Shown: piece after piece, positions 9,180 through 18,779 of the stretch | Position numbering within the stretch: the stretch's first letter is position 1 | Layout of the letters: each line of letters starts with the position of its first letter | Assembly (NCBI RefSeq): GCF_937770335.1 | Contig: NZ_CALJHY010000003.1 | Span: forward strand, 1 to 64,000 | Direction: 5' to 3' | DNA: 64,000 nt | From: an uncultured Glaciecola sp. | GTDB lineage: Bacteria > Pseudomonadota > Gammaproteobacteria > Enterobacterales > Alteromonadaceae | Translations under genes and position numbers: made by a program | Notes under the pieces: generated by a model | Told to the model about the DNA's origin: nothing | What the model saw: the letters and a program-made list of their open reading frames with translations, nothing else | Databases searched by the model: none

Positions 9180-10874
9180 TTGCAAATTTTCAATACTATA
9201 AATAAGCGCAATCTGCGCGGTGATATCCTAGGTGGTGTGACAGCCGCTATCGTGTCGCTGCCACTCGCATTGACTTTTGGTGTTGCATCCGGCGTTGGAC
9301 CTGAAGCTGGTTTATATGGCGCAATAATTATCGGATTATTCGCTGCACTGTTTGGCGGCACACCTACCCTAATATCAGAACCAACCGGACCTATGACTGT
9401 CATTATGGCCGCGGTCGTTACCACTTTAGTTGCCGACAATCCAGATAACGGATTAGCAATGGCATTCACCGTAGTCATGATTGCCGGTTTCACTCAAATT
9501 CTTTTTGGTGTGATGAAGCTAGGTAAATATATCACCATGATGCCATACAGTGTGATAAGCGGATTTATGTCTGGCATTGGGTGTATTTTAATCGTAATGC
9601 AACTTGCTCCTGCTTTAGGTTCCCCTTCACCTAGTGGCGGTGTAATGGGCACACTTACGTCATTACCTGAGATCATTAGAAATATCAGTTTTACAGAATT
9701 TGGTATGGCAATTGCCACTATTGCGATATTGTTTTTAACACCTAAAAAACTCAAGAATATTGTACCTCCACAACTCATCGCACTTGTCATGATATCGCTT
9801 GTTTCGGTGTTGTTCTTCCAAACCGTGGATATTAGAAGGATCGGTGAAATAAACGTAAGTTTGCCTTCCATTATTTTTCCTGAGTTTACGCCAGATCAAA
9901 TAAAAACGATGGTCCTCGACGGTATTGTGCTTGGCATGCTCGGCTGTATCGATTCAATGCTGACCTCTGTCATTGCAGACAACCTAACCCGAAGCGAACA
10001 CAAATCAGACAAAGAACTAATAGGTCAGGGTATCGGTAACATAATGTCTGGTTTATTTGGCGGTTTACCAGGGGCTGGTGCAACCATGGGAACCGTAGTT
10101 AATATCCAAGCGGGAGCGAAAACAGCGCTCTCCGGATTGATCCGCGTCCTCATATTAGTTGTCGCAGTATTTGGCGCTTCTGGATTAATTTCTGTTATCC
10201 CCATTGCAGTACTCGCGGGTATAGCTGTCAAAGTCGGTATCGACATACTCGATTGGAGCTTTATTAAACGTGCTCACAAGGTGTCTAAACAATCTTCATT
10301 AATAATGTATGCGGTTTTACTACTCACGGTGTTTGTCGATCTTGTTGTTGCCGTGGGTATTGGTGTTTTCATTGCCAATATAATAACCATTGAAAAGCTC
10401 AGTGCCTCTCAAGCTAAAAACATTAAAGCGATTAGTGATGTAGACGGTAGCTTGCCACTCACGATTGAACAACGACAATTACTTAATAAAGCAAATGGTC
10501 AAATTTTATTCTTCTACTTAAGTGGCACCATGATATTTGGCGTATCAAAAGCATTGTCGCGGGAATTAAGCAGTATGACGGAACATAAAGTGATTATTAT
10601 AGATTTAAGCGATGTCTCATTCCTAGATGATACAATTGCTCTGGCTATTGAAAATTTAATTAAGGATGCAAACCAGTTAGAGAAACATATCCTCATGCTA
10701 GTAAAACACGGCAGTTCAAAGACAAAGCTTCAAAAGATGGGCTTTGCAGAGATATTGCCGCCTGATGCATTTGTAAATAACCGTACAGAGGCACTCACTA
10801 AAGCTACCGATTGGTTACATTCACAGGAATTAGCAAAAAAATCAGAGGGCGATAACGTAACTATCAGTGACTGA
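9180..10874 (+). CDS. BicA-like SulP-family Na+/bicarbonate transporter
   Basis: This is a SLC26/SulP inner-membrane anion transporter with 10-14 membrane helices (residues 1-420) and a cytoplasmic STAS domain (about 430-545). From memory the sequence is strikingly like cyanobacterial BicA over its whole length: the start NLRGDILGGVTAAIVSLPLA, the block FGGTPTLISEPTGPMTV, then GKYITMMPYSVISGFMSGIG, and later SEHKSDKELIGQG and GAGATMGTVVNIQ. Na+-dependent bicarbonate uptake is therefore a better guess than sulfate. The start is TTG at 9180, with an AAAGGTGG site upstream. In the STAS domain VIIIDLSDVSFLDDTIALA is the conserved loop. No carbonic anhydrase lies next to it. The exact substrate is inferred, not shown. 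Confidence 0.85.
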   Translation: MQIFNTINKRNLRGDILGGVTAAIVSLPLALTFGVASGVGPEAGLYGAIIIGLFAALFGGTPTLISEPTGPMTVIMAAVVTTLVADNPDNGLAMAFTVVMIAGFTQILFGVMKLGKYITMMPYSVISGFMSGIGCILIVMQLAPALGSPSPSGGVMGTLTSLPEIIRNISFTEFGMAIATIAILFLTPKKLKNIVPPQLIALVMISLVSVLFFQTVDIRRIGEINVSLPSIIFPEFTPDQIKTMVLDGIVLGMLGCIDSMLTSVIADNLTRSEHKSDKELIGQGIGNIMSGLFGGLPGAGATMGTVVNIQAGAKTALSGLIRVLILVVAVFGASGLISVIPIAVLAGIAVKVGIDILDWSFIKRAHKVSKQSSLIMYAVLLLTVFVDLVVAVGIGVFIANIITIEKLSASQAKNIKAISDVDGSLPLTIEQRQLLNKANGQILFFYLSGTMIFGVSKALSRELSSMTEHKVIIIDLSDVSFLDDTIALAIENLIKDANQLEKHILMLVKHGSSKTKLQKMGFAEILPPDAFVNNRTEALTKATDWLHSQELAKKSEGDNVTISD

Positions 10875-10987
10875 GTGATTACGCTAAACAGGAATGGTTT
10901 GGTGTGAAAAAGCTAGAAGAGTGAACTGGTATAATGCCAACCCACTCGTCTGTAGTAAAAGATAATAACGCAGTGATACATTTAAAA

Positions 10988-11464
10988 TCAGATGTATTTC
11001 ACCTCGATAATTTCAAATTCAACTTTGCCTGCTGGAGTTTGAATATTAACTACATCATCTGCTACTTTACCGATAAACCCCCTAGCAATCGGTGAATTAA
11101 CTGAAATAAGCAGTTTTTTGATATCAGACTCATCGTCACCGACAATTTTATAGGTGATCTCTTCTTCTGTTTTGCAGTTCATTACCGTAACAGTTGTGCC
11201 AAATATGACCTTACCGTTGTTTGTCATTTTAGTAACATCGATTATTTGTGCATTCGATAATTTACCTTCTATATCTTGAATTCGCCCTTCACAAAAGCTT
11301 TGCTGATCACGCGCTGCGTGATACTCAGCGTTTTCCTTCAAATCGCCATGTTCACGGGCCGTAGCGATAGATTTAATAATTTCAGGACGCTTCACCGTTT
11401 TTAACTCAAGCAATTCTTTTTGTAACATTTGAGCGCCATGGGCAGTCATGGGATATGTGGTCAT
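10988..11464 (-). CDS. greA: GreA, transcript cleavage factor
   Basis: GreA enters the RNA polymerase secondary channel and stimulates cleavage of backtracked transcripts. The 158-residue product has the N-terminal coiled coil with the catalytic-tip block [22 protein letters not shown], containing the acidic tip residues. The C-terminal FKBP-like domain contains [12 protein letters not shown]-like sequence (here [19 protein letters not shown]). The length matches E. coli GreA. It lies downstream of carB, as in other gammaproteobacteria, but a terminator at 11581-11605 separates them, so it probably has its own promoter within 11465-11580. Confidence 0.97.
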   Translation of the reverse strand: MTTYPMTAHGAQMLQKELLELKTVKRPEIIKSIATAREHGDLKENAEYHAARDQQSFCEGRIQDIEGKLSNAQIIDVTKMTNNGKVIFGTTVTVMNCKTEEEITYKIVGDDESDIKKLLISVNSPIARGFIGKVADDVVNIQTPAGKVEFEIIEVKYI

Positions 11465-11580
11465 GTATCTACTCTTTATTTATTTGTATTATCTGAGACG
11501 GAAGAGTGATGCTAATATTTTTATAATAGCCTCTTTATAACAGCTTGCCCTAAAACGTCGTTCAGCTATCCATGCTAGAC

Positions 11581-11605
11581 AAAAATGCGCCATCTAAGGC
11601 GCATT
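11581..11605 (-). terminator. Terminator after carB
   Basis: Read on the minus strand, AAATGCGCC and GGCGCATTT pair around a six-base loop and are followed by further T residues. It ends the dapB-carA-carB direction before greA. Confidence 0.8.
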
Positions 11606-11692
11606 TCATTTTCAATCAAAGATGATTATATACTATTTTTGAATTGACTAAAGCCCGATAATTAACTTCAACACAATTTTAACCAAGTTCTT

Positions 11693-14600
11693 TTAAGCCT
11701 TCAATCGCTTATGCAGTTCTTGAACTGAGGTCACATTGGTTTTTGCATCAGCAGTCCTAGCTCTAATCGTTGCAAAAGCAGCATTGATAGTCGTAGTATA
11801 ACTGGTCTTGCTAAGCAAAGCTTCGCGACGGATATAAACAGAATCGGTTATCGCTTGCCTACCCTCTGTCGTGTTTACAACGTAGCAGTATTCACCATTT
11901 TTAATAGCATCAACAATATTTGGACGACCTTCAGATAGTTTGTTCACGGTACCGCAAACGACACCATGTTCACCTAAGAACTGAGCCGTTCCTTTGGTTG
12001 CTTCAACAGTAAAGCCCTGCTCTAGCATTTCTTTTGCTAATCCAATTAAGCGTTGCTTATCATTATTACGAACCGATAACAAAACTTTACCTTCAACAGG
12101 CAGCGGCGCCGAGGCTCCTAAATTAGCTTTAGCGTAAGCTTCTTCAAAGCCATCACCAACGCCCATGACTTCACCCGTTGAACGCATTTCTGGCCCTAAT
12201 AGTGGGTCAACCCCTTGGAACTTCGCGAAAGGCAGAACGACCTCTTTTACAGAAAAGTAAGGCGGAATAATTTCTTTAGTAAAGTTTTGTTCTGCTAAGC
12301 TTTTACCAGCCATTACTCTCGCTGCAATTTTCGCGATAGGAGCACCCGTTGCTTTTGACACAAAAGGGACTGTTCTTGCTGCTCTTGGGTTAACTTCAAT
12401 CAGGTAAACCTCATTATCTTTTATTGCAAACTGGGTATTCATTAAGCCAACAACTTCAAGCTCTAAGGCCATTTGCGTCACTTGTTTACGCATTACATCC
12501 TGAATTTCTTTTGAAAGTGTGTAAGGAGGTAAACTGCATGCGGAATCACCTGAATGCACACCTGCTTGCTCAATATGCTCCATGATCCCGCAAATAACCA
12601 CTTGTTCACCATCACAAATTGCATCTACATCAACTTCAATAGCATCGTCTAAGAAACGATCTAGTAGTACAGGACTATCATTGGACACTTTCACCGCTTC
12701 GTTCAAATAGCGACGCAGATCTTGAAGGTCATATACGATTTCCATCGCACGACCACCTAGCACATAAGACGGACGCACGACCAATGGGAAACCAATGATC
12801 TCGGCTTGAGTTAGCGCTTCTTCCATATTACTTACTGTAGAGTTAGCGGGTTGCTTTAAACCTAACTTGTTAACCATATGCTGAAAGCGCTCACGATCCT
12901 CAGCACGATCGATTGCGTCAGGCAATGTACCGATGATAGGCACGCCATTTTCTTTCAATGCTCTGGCTAACTTAAGCGGAGTTTGACCTCCGTATTGAAC
13001 AATAACGCCTACCGGCTTTTCAATACGCACAATTTCTAGCACGTCTTCTAACGTTACTGGCTCAAAATATAAGCGGTCTGATGTATCGTAATCGGTTGAC
13101 ACCGTTTCAGGGTTACAATTAACCATGATCGTTTCATAACCATCTTCGCGCAAAGCTAGTGCCGCATGCACACAACAGTAATCAAACTCAATGCCTTGAC
13201 CTATGCGATTTGGACCGCCTCCAAGCACCATGATTTTCTTTCTGTCTGAGGGATTGGACTCGCACTCTTCATCATACGTACTATACATATAAGCGGTCGA
13301 TGTACTGAATTCAGCAGCACAGGTATCAACGCGCTTATAAACAGGGAATATATCGAACTTTTTGCGTGTATCACGCACATCATCTTCAGCCACATTGGTT
13401 AGCTCAGCCAATCTTGCATCAGCAAACCCTTTGCGTTTCAGATTTCGCATCAAGTTTTCGTCAATCTCAGATAAACCGATGCGTTCAACTAATTGTTCTA
13501 ATTGTACAATTTCTTCAATTTGCACCAAATACCAACGATCTATATTGGTAAGTGTATTAACTTCATCTACTGACATGCCCATTCTGAACGCATCACCTAT
13601 ATACCAAATGCGCTCTGCACCTGGTTCACGAAGCTCGTAAATCAACTTATTTTTAGCTTCTGGGTCTTTCAAATCAAGAATTGGGTTTAAGCCAGATACA
13701 CCAACTTCAAGTCCGCGTAACGCTTTCTGAAGTGATTCTTGCATATTTCGACCAATTGCCATTACTTCGCCAACTGACTTCATTTGAGTTGTCAAACGAT
13801 CGTTAGCCCCAGCGAATTTTTCAAAGTTAAAACGTGGGATTTTAGTCACAACATAATCAATTGCAGGCTCAAACGATGCTGGTGTTAAACCACCTGTAAT
13901 ATCGTTTGCTAACTCATCCAATGTATAACCAATCGCAAGTTTTGCTGCAATTTTAGCAATCGGGAATCCTGTCGCTTTAGATGCCAATGCAGATGAACGA
14001 GATACGCGCGGGTTCATTTCAATGACAACCATGCGCCCCGTATCTGGACAAATGCCAAATTGCACATTTGAACCACCAGTCTCAACACCTATTTCACGTA
14101 ATATTGCCATGGATGCATTACGCATAATTTGAAATTCTTTGTCTGTCAGCGTTTGTGCTGGCGCAACCGTAATTGAGTCACCAGTATGTACACCCATCGG
14201 ATCGAAGTTTTCAATCGTACATACAATAATGCAGTTATCTGCTTTATCGCGAACCACTTCCATCTCGTATTCTTTCCAGCCAATTAATGATTCATCAATA
14301 AGTAGCTCTGTCGTGGGCGATAAATCAAGGCCACGTGTACAAATTTCAGTGAATTCATCTTTATTGTAAGCAATACCACCACCGCTTCCACCCATGGTGA
14401 ACGACGGGCGAATAATGCATGGAAAGCCGATGCGAGTTGATACGTCGTAGGCCTGTTCTAAGCTATGCGCTATTTCAGCTCTGGGGCATTCCAAACCAAT
14501 AGATTTCATTGCTTTATCGAAGCGTTCGCGGTCTTCTGCTTTGTCGATAGCATCTGCAGATGCACCAATTAACTCAACATTAAACTCTTCCAGAACACCA

Positions 14601-14914
14601 AATTTGTTTAGGTCTAGCGCACAGTTTAGTGCAGTTTGACCACCCATTGTAGGTAAAACAGCGTCAGGTCGTTCTTTAGCAATAATATTGCGCACAACTT
14701 CCCAATGAATAGGCTCGATATATGTCGCATCTGCCATGTCCGGGTCGGTCATAATGGTGGCTGGGTTAGAGTTCACAAGAATAACTCTGTAACCTTCTTC
14801 TCGTAACGCTTTACAAGCTTGCGCTCCGGAATAATCAAACTCACAAGCTTGACCGATCACGATAGGTCCAGCACCAAGAATTAAGATACTCTTGAGGTCG
14901 GTACGTTTTGGCAT
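11693..14914 (-). CDS. carB: CarB, carbamoyl-phosphate synthase large subunit
   Basis: This enzyme makes carbamoyl phosphate from bicarbonate, ammonia (from CarA) and two ATP, feeding pyrimidine and arginine synthesis. The 1073-residue product has the two homologous ATP-grasp halves. The first starts [20 protein letters not shown] and has [12 protein letters not shown] and [15 protein letters not shown]. The second starts [18 protein letters not shown] and has [12 protein letters not shown] and [15 protein letters not shown]. The C-terminal MGS-like allosteric domain follows (about residue 935 onward). The length is as in E. coli. It is 17 bases downstream of carA and clearly in one operon. 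Enterobacterial carAB is controlled by arginine and pyrimidines; I see no certain ArgR box here. Confidence 0.98.
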   Translation of the reverse strand: MPKRTDLKSILILGAGPIVIGQACEFDYSGAQACKALREEGYRVILVNSNPATIMTDPDMADATYIEPIHWEVVRNIIAKERPDAVLPTMGGQTALNCALDLNKFGVLEEFNVELIGASADAIDKAEDRERFDKAMKSIGLECPRAEIAHSLEQAYDVSTRIGFPCIIRPSFTMGGSGGGIAYNKDEFTEICTRGLDLSPTTELLIDESLIGWKEYEMEVVRDKADNCIIVCTIENFDPMGVHTGDSITVAPAQTLTDKEFQIMRNASMAILREIGVETGGSNVQFGICPDTGRMVVIEMNPRVSRSSALASKATGFPIAKIAAKLAIGYTLDELANDITGGLTPASFEPAIDYVVTKIPRFNFEKFAGANDRLTTQMKSVGEVMAIGRNMQESLQKALRGLEVGVSGLNPILDLKDPEAKNKLIYELREPGAERIWYIGDAFRMGMSVDEVNTLTNIDRWYLVQIEEIVQLEQLVERIGLSEIDENLMRNLKRKGFADARLAELTNVAEDDVRDTRKKFDIFPVYKRVDTCAAEFSTSTAYMYSTYDEECESNPSDRKKIMVLGGGPNRIGQGIEFDYCCVHAALALREDGYETIMVNCNPETVSTDYDTSDRLYFEPVTLEDVLEIVRIEKPVGVIVQYGGQTPLKLARALKENGVPIIGTLPDAIDRAEDRERFQHMVNKLGLKQPANSTVSNMEEALTQAEIIGFPLVVRPSYVLGGRAMEIVYDLQDLRRYLNEAVKVSNDSPVLLDRFLDDAIEVDVDAICDGEQVVICGIMEHIEQAGVHSGDSACSLPPYTLSKEIQDVMRKQVTQMALELEVVGLMNTQFAIKDNEVYLIEVNPRAARTVPFVSKATGAPIAKIAARVMAGKSLAEQNFTKEIIPPYFSVKEVVLPFAKFQGVDPLLGPEMRSTGEVMGVGDGFEEAYAKANLGASAPLPVEGKVLLSVRNNDKQRLIGLAKEMLEQGFTVEATKGTAQFLGEHGVVCGTVNKLSEGRPNIVDAIKNGEYCYVVNTTEGRQAITDSVYIRREALLSKTSYTTTINAAFATIRARTADAKTNVTSVQELHKRLKA

Positions 14915-14931
14915 AGTCTAATTTCCTACTA

Positions 14932-16071
14932 TTAAGCTTGTTTTTGAGACTGAACTATTTGTTCAATAAATTTATCGAATAACGGCGCTGCATCATGCGG
15001 ACCAGGGCTTGCTTCAGGATGACCTTGGAAGCTAAACGCCGGTTTATCTTTGCGCTCTATACCCTGCAACGATTTGTCGAATAAAGATACATGAGTCACA
15101 TTAAGATTATCTGGTAGCGATGATTCATCTACTGCAAAACCATGGTTTTGGCTCGTAATCATGACAACTCCACGGGCTAAATCTTTCACTGGATGATTTG
15201 CGCCATGATGTCCAAATTTCATTTTTTGTGTTTTTGCACCACTCGCGATTGCAAGTAATTGATGACCAAGACAAATACCAAAAATTGGAATAGATTTTTC
15301 TAGAAATACTTTGATAGCTTCAATTGCATAAATACAAGGTTCGGGGTCGCCCGGTCCATTCGATAAGAAAATACCATCTGGATTTAGCGCTAACACTTCC
15401 TCAGCAGAAGTTTGCGCTGGAACCAAGGTAAGTTTGCAACCGCGGTCTACCAACATTCTCAGAATATTATTTTTAGCGCCAAAATCATAAGCAACGACGT
15501 GATAAGGCAGGTGTTGCTGGTTGGTCGCATAACCCTTACCGAGCTCCCATGACCCGTCAGTCCATGTTGTGTGTTGCGCTCTGGATACCACTTTTGCTAG
15601 ATCCATTCCTTTTAATCCAGGAAATGCTTTTGCTGCAGCCAACGCTTGTTCTTGGGTTAACGTATCAGCAGTTACAATACAGCCGCGTTGGGCCCCTTTG
15701 TCGCGCAAGATGCGCGTCAAGCGTCGCGTATCGATGTCAGCTATTGCAACGATATTATTAGTCCGTAGGTAATCAGATAGGGATTGTTCGCTTCGAAAAC
15801 TACTAGCGACCAGAGGAAGATCTCGAATTATTAGGCCTTTAGCCCATATTTTATTGGATTCAACATCTTCGGAATTTATTCCGGTGTTACCAATGTGAGG
15901 ATATGTGAGTGTAATTATTTGTTCAGCGTACGATGGGTCGGTAAGAATCTCTTGATAACCGGTCATTGATGTATTGAAGACAACCTCTCCAACACTATGA
16001 CCTAAACAACCTATAGCTGTACCGTTGAAAACAGAACCATCTTCTAGCACTAAAAGAGCAGAAATAGCCAA
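14932..16071 (-). CDS. carA: CarA, carbamoyl-phosphate synthase small subunit
   Basis: This is the glutamine amidotransferase subunit that hydrolyses glutamine and channels ammonia to CarB. The N-terminal CPSase domain contains [18 protein letters not shown] and the C-terminal class I GATase domain has the nucleophile Cys in [15 protein letters not shown] and the His/Glu pair in [11 protein letters not shown]. The 379 residues match the family. The start is TTG at 16071, fixed by an unusually good AGGAGGT site four bases upstream. It lies between dapB and carB, the order known from many gammaproteobacteria. Confidence 0.97.
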   Translation of the reverse strand: MAISALLVLEDGSVFNGTAIGCLGHSVGEVVFNTSMTGYQEILTDPSYAEQIITLTYPHIGNTGINSEDVESNKIWAKGLIIRDLPLVASSFRSEQSLSDYLRTNNIVAIADIDTRRLTRILRDKGAQRGCIVTADTLTQEQALAAAKAFPGLKGMDLAKVVSRAQHTTWTDGSWELGKGYATNQQHLPYHVVAYDFGAKNNILRMLVDRGCKLTLVPAQTSAEEVLALNPDGIFLSNGPGDPEPCIYAIEAIKVFLEKSIPIFGICLGHQLLAIASGAKTQKMKFGHHGANHPVKDLARGVVMITSQNHGFAVDESSLPDNLNVTHVSLFDKSLQGIERKDKPAFSFQGHPEASPGPHDAAPLFDKFIEQIVQSQKQA

Positions 16072-16392
16072 GTCAACCTCCTAAAATTAAAGGTAACAAG
16101 GGAAATAACAGCGAAACGCTAATATTTCCGAAAAATACGTCAAAAGCGGCAAAAAACAGCTTTTTCGGTAGCTTCTTCGCGAATCGTCACATTTTCAATA
16201 CATGAGCGCTAGCTCAATCGTATGGCTTTTCTTGCCAAAGATTTATGCTTGCGCCTAGAGCGAAATTGCAAGTTTGTGGCAAATTCCGCTGATTATATAT
16301 TAATGCTTAAAAATGATCTATTTGTTTCTTGGATTAAAAGAGAAAATATAGCAAAACAAGCACTATGGTTAATATTGGCTACGAAAGCATCA
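16072..16392. other. carA upstream region, no gene supported
   Basis: This is the leader and promoter region of carA on the minus strand. The carA ribosome site AGGAGG lies at its left end. A GAGCGCTAGCTC palindrome lies near 16204-16215. A plus-strand open frame (16222-16461) has no ribosome site and unusual composition, so I do not call it a gene. No certain ArgR or PurR box was found by eye. Confidence 0.3.
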
Positions 16393-16428
16393 AAAAGTAC
16401 ATATATCAAAATCGATATTTATACTTTT
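16393..16428. repeat. Imperfect AT-rich inverted repeat between dapB and carA
   Basis: Two 15-base arms (16393-16407 and 16414-16428) pair with two mismatches around a six-base loop; the inner part is ATATC-N6-GATAT. On the minus strand it starts 25 bases after the dapB stop and is followed by a short T-run. It is either a weak dapB terminator or an operator for carAB. Confidence 0.5.
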
Positions 16429-16452
16429 ATGCTTGTGTGGCGTAACGTTAAA

Positions 16453-17256
16453 TTATTGTAAGTTCAGCACTTGTTGCATGCTGTAGAGACCTGCCGGCTT
16501 ATTTTTAAGCCAAATAGCAGCAGTTAATGCCCCATTCGCAAACGTTAAGCGACTGGATGCTTTATGGGTTAATTCTATTCGTTCACCTATCGTGGCAAAT
16601 ATAGCGGTATGTTCGCCAACTATATCACCCGCGCGGATCGTACAGAAACCAATGCTTTGTTGATCGCGCTCCCCCGTGTCACCTTGCCTACCATAAACCG
16701 CACATTTAGACAGGTCACGGCCTAATTCATCTGCAATGGCTTCGCCAATAGCCACGGCAGTGCCTGACGGAGCATCTTTTTTATAGCGGTGGTGTGCCTC
16801 TACTATTTCAATATCCGCATCTTTTCCCATTACCGCACTTGTTTGTCTTACTAAGCTGAGCAATAAATTGACGCCAACACTGTAATTGGCTGCAAACACA
16901 ATCGGAATTGATTTCGCTGCTTGGTCAATCATCCTCAACTCGGGCTTTGAAAGTCCAGTAGTACCGATAACGATTGCCTTATTATGACTGACACACCAAT
17001 CAAGATTGGATTGCAAGACTTGCGGCAAGGTAAAATCAATAATAATATCCGCAATACCCGTGGGTTTTTGCTGAGTATCGCAAACGTTAATGTACTGTTT
17101 AGCAACTCCTGCCAGTTCACCTGCATCGATACCAATTAATGAGGAACCGCTTCTCACGCTAGCAAATCCAAGAGATACGTCGGTATGCTGATAGCAAGCA
17201 TCAATTAACACTCGCCCCATGCGACCATTCGCACCCAAAACACCTATTTTAGTCAT
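16453..17256 (-). CDS. dapB: DapB, 4-hydroxy-tetrahydrodipicolinate reductase
   Basis: DapB is the second committed step of lysine and diaminopimelate synthesis and uses NAD(P)H in the cytoplasm. The N-terminal nucleotide-binding motif is GVLGANGRMGRVL. IIDFTLPQ and VIGTTG follow, and the catalytic block EAHHRYKKDAPSGTA contains the conserved His and Lys. The product is 267 residues (E. coli 273). It lies upstream of carA in the same direction with a 380-base gap, so carAB probably has its own promoter. Confidence 0.97.
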   Translation of the reverse strand: MTKIGVLGANGRMGRVLIDACYQHTDVSLGFASVRSGSSLIGIDAGELAGVAKQYINVCDTQQKPTGIADIIIDFTLPQVLQSNLDWCVSHNKAIVIGTTGLSKPELRMIDQAAKSIPIVFAANYSVGVNLLLSLVRQTSAVMGKDADIEIVEAHHRYKKDAPSGTAVAIGEAIADELGRDLSKCAVYGRQGDTGERDQQSIGFCTIRAGDIVGEHTAIFATIGERIELTHKASSRLTFANGALTAAIWLKNKPAGLYSMQQVLNLQ

Positions 17257-17454
17257 ATAAACTCTATCTTTTTTACGTTTGTGATATATTGCCCGAATAA
17301 CATAAAAAGCTAAAGCTAGATTTAAATTAATAATAACTCTGGAACAATTTTATTTGAGTTATAATGATGAATAATGGATAAGATGAGTCGAAACTCCAAG
17401 ACTCGCTAACGTGCGTTGGTTCAACTCATTGGTATATTGAAATACGGAACATTC

Positions 17455-18144
17455 ATGCAAAAATTGTATATTTGGGATTTCCCTACTCGTCTTTTTCATT
17501 GGTTGTTGGTCATTGCAATTGCCTCCCAATACGTCACAGCAGAACTAATTGATGACGCTATTCAGTGGCATTTTTATGGTGGCTATTTTATTTTAGGGCT
17601 CTTGATATTTAGATTAATTTGGGGCATTTGGGGAGCTTATTATGCTAAGTTTTCGCAATTTATTGTGTCCCCACAACGCGCAATACAATATTCAACCACA
17701 TTCACTAAAAGTAACTACAAGCCAATTTTAGGTCACAACCCCTTGGGTGCTTATTCTATAATTTTTATTCTAACCGTATTGCTAACGCAAGCTATCAGTG
17801 GCTTATTTATCACCGATGACATTTTTCATAGCGGTCCCTATTACAACGCTATAGGAGACGACACACGAGATATAATGAATTGGCTGCACAACCAGGGATT
17901 TAAAGCAGTCTGGCTTTTTCTTAGTTTGCATATCGGCGCAATGATTGTCTACAAATTTGCTAAAAAACAGAACTTAGTTGTAAGTATGATCACGGGATAT
18001 AAGTCACATAAAAACCAAATACGAGCTATTCAGGCGCAAAATCATTGGTTAAAGTTTGCGGTCTTCGCCTGCCTTTCAGCAATAATCGTCTACCTCATTG
18101 TCGTTACTTTCGCACCGGAAGTTGTTGACGATTTCTACTACTAA
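17455..18144 (+). CDS. Cytochrome b561-family membrane protein
   Basis: This is a diheme-type cytochrome b of the b561/hydrogenase-b family in the inner membrane, passing electrons between the quinone pool and periplasmic partners. The start MQKLYIWDFPTRLFHWLLV is typical, so ATG at 17455 is preferred over the upstream GTG. Four membrane helices are visible. His residues suited as heme ligands occur in TRLFHWLL, QWHFYGGYF, and near the end in WLHNQGFKAVWLFLSLHIG. The 229-residue length fits the family. A cytochrome c' gene lies convergently 640 bases away, which hints at a shared redox role; that link is inference. Confidence 0.9.
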   Translation: MQKLYIWDFPTRLFHWLLVIAIASQYVTAELIDDAIQWHFYGGYFILGLLIFRLIWGIWGAYYAKFSQFIVSPQRAIQYSTTFTKSNYKPILGHNPLGAYSIIFILTVLLTQAISGLFITDDIFHSGPYYNAIGDDTRDIMNWLHNQGFKAVWLFLSLHIGAMIVYKFAKKQNLVVSMITGYKSHKNQIRAIQAQNHWLKFAVFACLSAIIVYLIVVTFAPEVVDDFYY

Positions 18145-18235
18145 ATAACTTCTATCTATTCAGATGCATAATGGGCTGTACGACTATTTTAGGGCTAAAG
18201 CGAGGGTAAGAAGCGTCTGTAAAAAGCGTCAGATA

Positions 18236-18275
18236 AAAAAAGAGCCAAGGTTATTCACCTTAGCTCTTTTATTGA
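18236..18275 (-). terminator. Strong terminator, best read on the minus strand
   Basis: AAAGAGC-C-AAGGT pairs with ACCTT-A-GCTCTTT around a five-base loop. On the minus strand a seven-T run follows, so it ends the 30-residue gene at 18300-18392. On the plus strand four T follow, so it may also serve the b561 gene. Confidence 0.8.
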
Positions 18276-18299
18276 AGGACTCTACACTAACGACTTATA

Positions 18300-18392
18300 C
18301 TAGAAAAATGCGTTCGCTTGAGAAATTGTCAATCCATAAAGAATAGTTAAACCCACTGCAATTGCTGTTTGTTTTAATGCATCTTTTGACAT
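18300..18392 (-). CDS. 30-residue single-TM peptide with strong ribosome site
   Basis: ATG at 18392-18390 follows an AAAGGA site on the minus strand; the frame ends with TAG at 18302-18300. The peptide begins MSKDALKQTAIAVGLTILYG and ends ISQANAFF, that is a short polar start, one hydrophobic helix and a short tail. A clear terminator follows 25 bases after the stop, and a hairpin-rich region lies upstream. Ribosome site, start, stop and terminator together support a real gene, although codon statistics cannot be judged at this length. Size and layout recall the YnhF-type small membrane proteins, but I cannot show homology. Function unknown. Confidence 0.6.
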   Translation of the reverse strand: MSKDALKQTAIAVGLTILYGLTISQANAFF

Positions 18393-18446
18393 ACTGGCCA
18401 ATCCTTTTTTTGTTTTTATCTAGGATTTAGCGCTAGTAACTTCCTT

Positions 18447-18558
18447 GTTTCCATAGAAACCTCAAAGGGTTTTGAGGACTCTTCTCTACAATCATTGTAA
18501 TTGCTATAAATAGCAATTATAGCACTGATACAATAAACAGGTTTCTCCCAAAACCTGT
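18447..18558 (-). promoter_or_regulatory. Hairpin-rich leader upstream of the 30-residue gene
   Basis: Five inverted repeats lie in 112 bases. They are GTTTC/GAAAC at 18447-18460, CCTCAAA/TTTGAGG at 18460-18477, TACAAT/ATTGTA at 18487-18499, AATTGCTA/TAGCAATT at 18499-18518 and ACAGGTTT/AAACCTGT at 18537-18558. Neighbouring stems abut, so they could stack coaxially. The first minus-strand hairpin (18558-18537) is followed by TTTATT, which is terminator-like. This could be a structured 5' leader, a small RNA, or a short repeat element. Confidence 0.5.
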
Positions 18559-18681
18559 CATCGTTAACAAGAATATTACATAAAAATCACATTAAAGAAA
18601 CACTAATTTTTTAGGTCAATTTGAGTCTTAACGATATTATAATTTTAAGTGACATTAATTTTTTAACTTTATAAATTTAAA

Positions 18682-18717
18682 AACAAGGTGCTTTAATATT
18701 GCGATTAAAAAAGCACC
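18682..18717 (-). terminator. Probable terminator of the cytochrome c' gene
   Basis: GGTGCTTT (18687-18694) pairs with AAAGCACC (18710-18717) around a 15-base AT-rich loop; on the minus strand TTGTTTTT follows. It lies 60 bases after the cytochrome c' stop. Confidence 0.6.
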
Positions 18718-18779
18718 ATTTCTGTTTGTTTTATAAAAATTAAGTATGTATACATTTTATGGATATTAATCTTCCCAAA

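Noticed and set aside
13362-13640. Plus-strand frames inside carB
   Set aside because: These are shadows of the conserved carB coding sequence.
16222-16461. Plus-strand 79-residue open frame between carA and dapB
   Set aside because: It has no ribosome site, overlaps the dapB end, and lies in the carA promoter/leader region; composition is not protein-like.
18164-18346. 60-residue plus-strand frame after the b561 gene
   Set aside because: It runs through a terminator and opposes the better supported minus-strand 30-residue gene.
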